From NCBI RefSeq assembly GCF_000004075.3, contig NC_026659.2, positions 22,090,272 to 22,154,271 on the forward strand: a stretch of DNA of 64,000 nt. Reading direction: 5' to 3'. This stretch comes from Cucumis sativus. Lineage: Eukaryota > Streptophyta > Magnoliopsida > Cucurbitales > Cucurbitaceae. Below, in pieces: positions 57,895-64,000 of this stretch. Below the pieces are notes generated by a model. The model saw only the letters and a list, made by a program, of their open reading frames with translations, was not told where the DNA came from and did not search any database. Numbering within the stretch: position 1 is the first letter of the stretch; each line of letters opens with the position of its first letter. Both the position numbers and the translations under genes were made by a program.

Positions 57895-60800
57895 TAAACA
57901 AATATTCATTACATTTGGTTCATAGCGAAAAAAATTGGTTTGATTTTTTATAAGTTACAGGTTTTTATTAGAATTATCGTAGTTTTTAAAGTAATCGCTA
58001 ATAATGACGATCTTTTTGTCAAATTTTAGTATATCATAATTAAATTATGGTTGTTTAGATATCAAAACTAAAAATAGACGTAATATATTATTGTTTTTTT
58101 TTATTTTGTAATCAATAACTATTAAATAATTGTTTGTAACAAATAAATAAATTAAATTAACTTTTATTTTAAATGCTTAAATAATAATTAAAATTTTATT
58201 AAAAATTGTATATGGTTCTAAAAGAAGCACTAATAAATAATTATATTTAAATTAGAAAAGAAAATTGATAAAAGAATTAAAATATTTAACCGATAGAAAA
58301 ATAAATGAATTTTATCTTTGAACGATTTTGTCATACGGAGTGTAAATAGTTTGTTAGTAATTTTAGTAGGTTTTAATCATAATTGAATTTACGGAACTCC
58401 TCCTACTTATTTACCTTAAAACAATTTTAAAAAACGAAAACTAAGAAGTAAAATAAATTTTGAAAAAACAAGTACACTCCCTAAAACCAAATATCTATCC
58501 AAAGCGATTCATATAATTAATTTTCAAATACACTTCTAATAAAAAAAAGAAAGAAGATTATTTCAAGAAACAATTTTTTTCAAAAGCTATTATAAACAAC
58601 AACCTCTCTCTATGTATATCTCGATCGAATTTAACCTAACATTTGATATATATATCGAACACCCTTAAAGACAATCGTCTCGACGGCGACAAATGGAGTA
58701 TATATATACGAACTAATTAAGCACGTGGACCACAATAGTGACATGTTTTCTCTCTCTAGAAAATTTGGAAAGTGAGAGAAGAAAAAGAGAAGAGAAGAGA
58801 GATGTTGTAAATGGAATATAATCCAACCCCATGCGAAGGGGTCGAGAAATGAGAGAAAATAATATGAATATGAATATGAATATTAATTTTCGTATTGTCT
58901 ACATCACACATCTTTAGTTTTTTTTTATACTCCCAATTTAATTTTCCCTACCCATTACTCATATTATTACTTTTCTTTTCTTCTTTTTTTTTTTTTGTCA
59001 CATTCTCTATTTTCTTTATGCATCTTATTCATTATATTCACCGACAAATTTATTATATTAATACCACTTCTTTAATGTTCTTATAATTTTCTTAATAAAT
59101 GCCTCTCTCTTCAATTCTTCTTTAACTTTTTTTGAAAACTAACCCCTTTTCCATTCCTCAAAATCTGCCTACTTTAGTTACCATCCAACTTATACTCTCA
59201 AAGTACGTATAATGACTTTTAAGTCTAAACTTTCATCCTCTCCTTCTAGCTACAATATTGCAATATATATATATATATAGAGTAATATAAGTTATAATTT
59301 TTTCAATTAATTCCCTCCACTTTCATAAATATTCAATTGTGTCTAATTTTTTTTTAAACAATATTCATTCGAAGAGTTTGAGAGTACTAATGTAAAAAAA
59401 GTTAGACATGTATATATGTTGATGGAGTGAAATTTGATAGAAGGTATTAATTGTTATATGTATGCAAGTTTTAAAGTTTGAATTGATATGAGTATTACTT
59501 TATTGAGTTGATACACAAGTCCAAAATTTAGAGCTCTAAATTGATATTTGTTTTACATTTAAATGGGTATGTGATTGAAAATTTCAATTTATACATGTAG
59601 TTTGGATCTTAATCATGTCAATTTTAGTTTTCGTACCCTTAAAAAAAATCATAAATTTATTTCATAATGTTAGTTTATTTTCGATTTTATCGAGACGATT
59701 TTTTTATTTTTAATTATCATTTCCGTTGTAAATTTGGAAACATATATTTACATATTGTATTTACTTGTATGAAAATTATTATTGTTATTATTATTTAATC
59801 ACATTCCATAAAAATTAACTTGAAATAAAAATTTGTAAATATACATACTAAAATTAGATATTTTAAAGTCCACATTTCAAAAAACCCTAAAATACATGAA
59901 TAGAAGTAATATTTTAACCTAATAATGATAAAAATTAATTAGGGACATATTAAATCTATTTTTATAAGTTTTAAAATTTACAAAAATACATAATGAACTA
60001 TGAAAAAAAATAGTAGATCTAACATAGAATACTAATGTCATGCACCATATAAAATGTTCTAACATGATAATTGACAAAAAAAAAAAAATTAATATAACAT
60101 ATATGGTGAGAGATAGATTGATAACCCAATTTGATGTAATATCGCATACGTTTGCGGGGTTTAGATGATTGGTGGAAAAAAATTTACTACATAAAGAGTT
60201 CAACAATTACAACAAAAGACTTATCTACTAGACGACTACCTCTTGAGTAATTCAATTTAGGCTTTCTTAACTTTGAGCTCCGACCTTTTCATTTTCAGTA
60301 CAATAATGCTTATCCAAATTTTGTATGAGATACTCTAAATACAACGTACTTAAACTCCTCCCAAAGATACAAGACATTTTACGCGCCCTCGATAAGCAAA
60401 AGTCTTTTCTCAAACTTTGATTAAGCTTCCCTCGATACAAACATACCAAACTGATCGCAAGTTGGGGAACAAAAACCATATAATAAGAAAAAGATAAAAC
60501 ATTTTTAATCACAAGGTTAAAGCGAAGACAATTTCTTATAAACTCAAAACTTTCAACCCAAAACACTTTTCAATAAGATCACAATATATTATGACTTAGC
60601 TTTGAGAAGATTTTCAAGGAAAGGAATAAATCAACTCTGCAAATAATAATAATAATAAGATATATATAGCAAACCACGAACTCTATAGGAATATGCTCAT
60701 ATGTGGAAAAAAAATAAAAGATACTTTACAGAATTTTATGTCCATCATGTAACATATTTTGGGACATATTGTATGATAGGTTGACCCAACAACTATGCAA

Positions 60801-60924
60801 TATAATATATATTAACATAGAAACAATCTTTAGATAGATTCAACGACAACTTCATTTTTATGGACGATAAAAAAACGTCAACCAAAGTCCAAAAAACATC
60901 GCCCTAAGTTATGCTGATGCATTT
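57895..60924. other. AT-rich spacer with simple repeats
   Basis: Holds (ATATGA)n at about 58861-58886, a T13 run near 58985, (AT)n at 59263-59279 and general A/T-rich sequence. 60260-60560 is slightly less AT-rich and open for 99 codons on the minus strand, but the frame has no domain I recognise. No gene is supported. Confidence 0.45.
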
Positions 60925-61197
60925 TTTTGCATCGATGAGAATGTCGTCATATCCGCATTGGAAGAAGTTCTTGCTGATAAAATTTAGTTTTGTCAGTATA
61001 AGTACCTTTTTCTTGAAGTATATTGTTGAGTTGGCGTACAAGTTTTGCCGACGAAGTTCAATTTCATCTACGTACAAGTCTTGTAGACAAAACGCAATTT
61101 CGTTGGCATAATGCATTTTTACTAACAAAAAATGTTGCATTGACATATAAGTTGTCTTGAAGAAAATACAATTTTTGTCGACATAACCGTTCTTCAA
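60925..61197 (-). repeat. Degenerate 36-bp tandem repeat, open in frame on the minus strand
   Basis: Units of about 36 bp, for example TTGCCGACGAAGTTCAATTT (61045 on) and TTGTAGACAAAACGCAATTT (61080 on), continue with decay on both sides for about seven units. Because 36 is a multiple of three, the minus strand stays open for 97 codons and shows a 12-residue period with blocks such as YVDEIELRRQNL, YANEIAFCLQDL and YVDKNCIFFKTT. It looks like a decayed minisatellite, possibly the internal repeat of a transposon. A real protein is unlikely but not excluded. Confidence 0.6.
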
Positions 61198-62512
61198 AAT
61201 ACAGTAAAAAACACATGTTTGAGATGTGTTACACCAAAATAAGTAATTATCTCAAAATATTCTCTTAATCTTCAAAAATCGATGTTCGAGATCACATGTA
61301 TAACATGAAATAGGAAACAAAATACAAATGACAACGTGATAAAGTAGCAACAAATATGACAAAGTAGCAACATAAAGTGATAAAATAACAAAGTAGCAAC
61401 AAGTGATCAAGAAAAAATAGCACATAATTTGAACATAGCTAGAGATGGATGCATTCAAACTACAAATAAGTAAAATTTATCGATGAAGGATAATTCATTC
61501 AACAAGTGGCAAAAATAGCACATAATTTGAACAACAAAAGTCCATTAGAACACACAATCCTTATACATATTGTTCATACAAAATCAATAAATTTTAATCT
61601 TGTAGTAGTTAAAAGGCAAAAAGTTAAAGAAACTTTTTTCCACAAACCTAAAGATACCTTATAAGGTCCTATAATAGTGCCTAAGTACCAAATTGAAAGT
61701 GTTACTTTAATATAAATGCCGACCTAGCTAAGATACATTAAAGATGCTTAATAACTAGATCCTAGAAATCGACACGAATCAACATAAATATATATTTAAG
61801 TTTCAAATCGGTCCATATATCATATACTACAATAATAAACTTCCCAACAATTATAGTCGAAAAACAATAATCACAATTTGTAAAAAAAAAAATTCTTATA
61901 AAAAACACTTGGGCTGAGATGGCTTTTCAAAATAGATCAATGTGTGATGGATTGACCACACCACTTTTGCAATGAAACAATGCATTCAATTTAACGAGAT
62001 CGAAGAGAGGTTTTTATTCCAGAAAACTAAAGTAAATAACAAAATTATTGAAAATATTTTTAAAATATATCAAAATTTTAGATTCTATCGATGATAATAA
62101 CTAATTATTTAATGTTGATAGACACAAATTTTACCATATTTTATAAATATTTTAATTTGCGTTTCAAAATAACTCCATCCAAATAATTCTTAAACTCCTG
62201 ATTTCATTGTTTTTGTTAGAAGTAATTATATAAACTTAAAATACTTAGTTGAATTTTAAAAAGAATATTAAAACAAGTTTTTGAAAATTAAACTACTTTT
62301 TGTAGTAGTTCAAACTAATTTAAATTTAAATTTGAGAACATTAGCAAAAAAAAAGAAAAGGTCAAAATCTAAAAACTATCAAGTACGAGGGTTAAGATTT
62401 ATAACTTAGGTTTCAATTTTCCAAAGTCAAGCCCATAAACAAAATATAGTTTCGTGGTTTTTACGTATTTTTAGGGTAACGGTAATGAATGGCCATTTGA
62501 GTAATAATAATT
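61198..62512. other. AT-rich spacer
   Basis: Short local repeats occur at 61330-61400 (CAAAGTAGCAACA recurring) and 61421-61530 (AAAAATAGCACATAATTTGAAC twice, about 90 bp apart). 62030-62160 has distant similarity to the GATAGAC repeat family (ATCGATGATAATAAC, TGTTGATAGACAC). No gene was found. Confidence 0.45.
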
Positions 62513-62710
62513 AAGGATATAACATTTTTAAAAAATTGCGAATATAGCAAAACTATCACTGATAGACTTGTATCACTGATAGACTCGTATGATCTATCAG
62601 TGATAGACCAATTTTTACAACATAGTCTATCGATGATAGACTCTATCATTGATAGAATTTGACAAATTTTGCTATATTTGTAATTTTTTTAAAATGTTGC
62701 TATATACTTA
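62513..62710. mobile_element. Foldback MITE with GATAGAC sub-repeats, copy 2
   Basis: Same structure as the copy at 51211-51410. The arms are AAATTGCGAATATAGCAAAA and TTTTGCTATATTTGTAATTT, with internal near-palindromes CTATCACTGATAGAC, CTATCAGTGATAGACC and CTATCGATGATAGACT. The two copies share flanking words but lie in different surroundings, as expected for a dispersed family. Confidence 0.82.
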
Positions 62711-64000
62711 ATTATTTTGAATTTAATTGCTAAATTTGCAACTATTCCTATTTTTTAGGAGTGTTTTGAAAAACCAAATCCATTTTTAAAAACATACAAA
62801 ATGGTTTTGAAAAAGTATTATTGTTTCTTAATAATTTTGGATAAGTGTTAAAATATTTAAAAACAAAAATCAAATAGTTATCGAACTAAGATTGTATTAC
62901 TTAGAAAATTAGGGTTTTCCTAGGACGAAAGGGTAGAGTAATATTTAAAATTCACGTGTACTTTGTTTAATTTCATACTTCATCGGTAGTTTTGTCATTT
63001 TTATGTGATTTTTTGTTTGTGTGACTTGACCTTAAACGGTAAAATCTTGTTCTCTTTTTCAATAATGTTCAATACTTTTGTTAAAAAAAAAAAAAAACTC
63101 AATACATGTGCGTTGAATAATCTAAGGAAAAGCAATTAAATATGATCATATATAATATCCATATAGATGAGTTACTTGTTTCTTTTCTAATTGTTATATA
63201 TCTTTCAAAGAGCATGTCTAATTTTACAAAATTTGTGCTCACCTACAAAAAATCTTCGAGGAATGGTTGTTGAACAAGAACCACACAAGAAAAGTAAATA
63301 CTAGTGTGAAACTATAAACCCTAACACCAATGTTTGGAGATGGAGATGGATGATAATAAAGAAGAGAAAATTTTAGGAGGAAGAAACAAGAAAGAAAAAC
63401 GTATCACGTTAGCTTTCGTGAAGAAATAGATGACAAATGAGAAAAAAGTGGTGGATGATAAAGGTGAGTCTTGAATATGTGACAAATCTACTTTGTCGAT
63501 AAGAATCGAATAAAAATATTCCTAAGGTTAAATATTTATACTTTGGATTCGCTTTCGTTCTACTATATAACAATAAATCTTAAATTTAATCTTCATCCTT
63601 TCAATAAAATCTTAATCCCTCAAATATAAATTTCATCAAATTTGATTAAATAAAATACGTGGATATAGTTTATAAATTAGGTATTGCTAATAGAGACTAA
63701 ATATTTGAAAATCATAAGTAAAACACTCCGTATGTTTATTCTCTATAACAAAAATTCATGAACTAAAATTAAAAAGATTAAAATTGACAAATTTTAAAAT
63801 ATTACTCGATTTTCAATTTATCATCTTTCAACATTATTATTATTTTCTAGCATATAGCTCTACCGGGTAGCTATAGGCCTAAAAAGTAGGGTACTCATAT
63901 TTTTATCTCTACCACAAAACACTCATCACTATCAACCTATGTGCAAAAGAAGATTCAAACAGTTTGATATTAACTTAAGCATCGTAATGTATTTGAATTC
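62711..64000. other. AT-rich spacer to the window end
   Basis: No gene is supported. A purine-rich stretch at 63340-63470 is open only briefly. A small palindrome TATAGCT...AGCTATA with a CTACCGGGT loop lies at about 63855-63877. Nothing else was recognised. Confidence 0.45.

Noticed and set aside
63855..63877. Short palindrome TATAGCT-CTACCGGGT-AGCTATA
   Set aside because: Only 7-bp arms, no T tract and no neighbouring gene; within chance for AT-rich spacer.
57895..64000. Search for a CRISPR array, phage, operon or bacterial defence system
   Set aside because: The sequence is plant nuclear DNA with spliced genes; the repeats seen are transposons, minisatellites and microsatellites without regular spacers.

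Overview
This is nuclear DNA from a dicot plant, probably a cucurbit and perhaps Cucumis. The coding genes are split by short GT-AG introns, the spacers are very AT-rich, and one tRNA gene is of plant nuclear type. Interspersed elements include an Au-type SINE, a TRIM, a solo LTR, LINE and CACTA pieces and foldback MITEs with GATAGAC sub-repeats. The dicot call is secure from gene structure and protein sequence. The cucurbit call is an inference from the style of the repeats. Exon models were built by hand from splice sites and reading phase; each one given closes in frame from ATG to stop.

Left half (1-33 kb). Five genes lie on the minus strand. In coordinate order they are a SOG1-like NAC transcription factor (1156-5506), an ATN1/Raf-like group C protein kinase (8471-11388), the rRNA methyltransferase RRP8 (16349-19527), a sucrase/ferredoxin-like [2Fe-2S] protein of the Apd1/Aim32 type (22950-25581) and a small plastid-type protein of unknown function (30738-32737). 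A tRNA-Asp(GTC) gene with a decayed tandem copy sits between the first two. The kinase, RRP8 and sucrase/ferredoxin-like order matches, from memory, Arabidopsis At5g40540/At5g40530/At5g40510 and the related pair At3g27560/At3g27570, so this is probably an ancient microsyntenic block.

Middle (34-50 kb). A large 18-exon gene on the minus strand encodes a chloroplast-type half ABC transporter, ABCB26/TAP1-like (34253-42834). Its introns hold a TRIM retroelement with a recognisable primer-binding site and a 5'-truncated LINE. After a repeat-rich spacer with an LTR-like block, the plus-strand gene for GPI transamidase subunit GAA1 (45455-49980) carries a solo LTR with a perfect 5-bp target duplication in its third intron.

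Right third (50-64 kb). I find no convincing protein gene here. There are Copia reverse-transcriptase remnants with a 97-bp tandem duplication, two copies of a foldback MITE, a small CACTA transposon, a 36-bp-period degenerate repeat, and an isolated promoter-like block with three E2F-type sites and two G-boxes but no recognisable gene beside it.

The genes are ordinary housekeeping or signalling genes (DNA-damage response, protein kinase signalling, ribosome maturation, Fe-S redox, plastid transport, GPI anchoring) and do not form one pathway. No novel multi-gene system is evident. The interest lies in the mobile-element archaeology, the SQ-poor SOG1-like protein, the decaying tRNA copy and the orphan E2F promoter.
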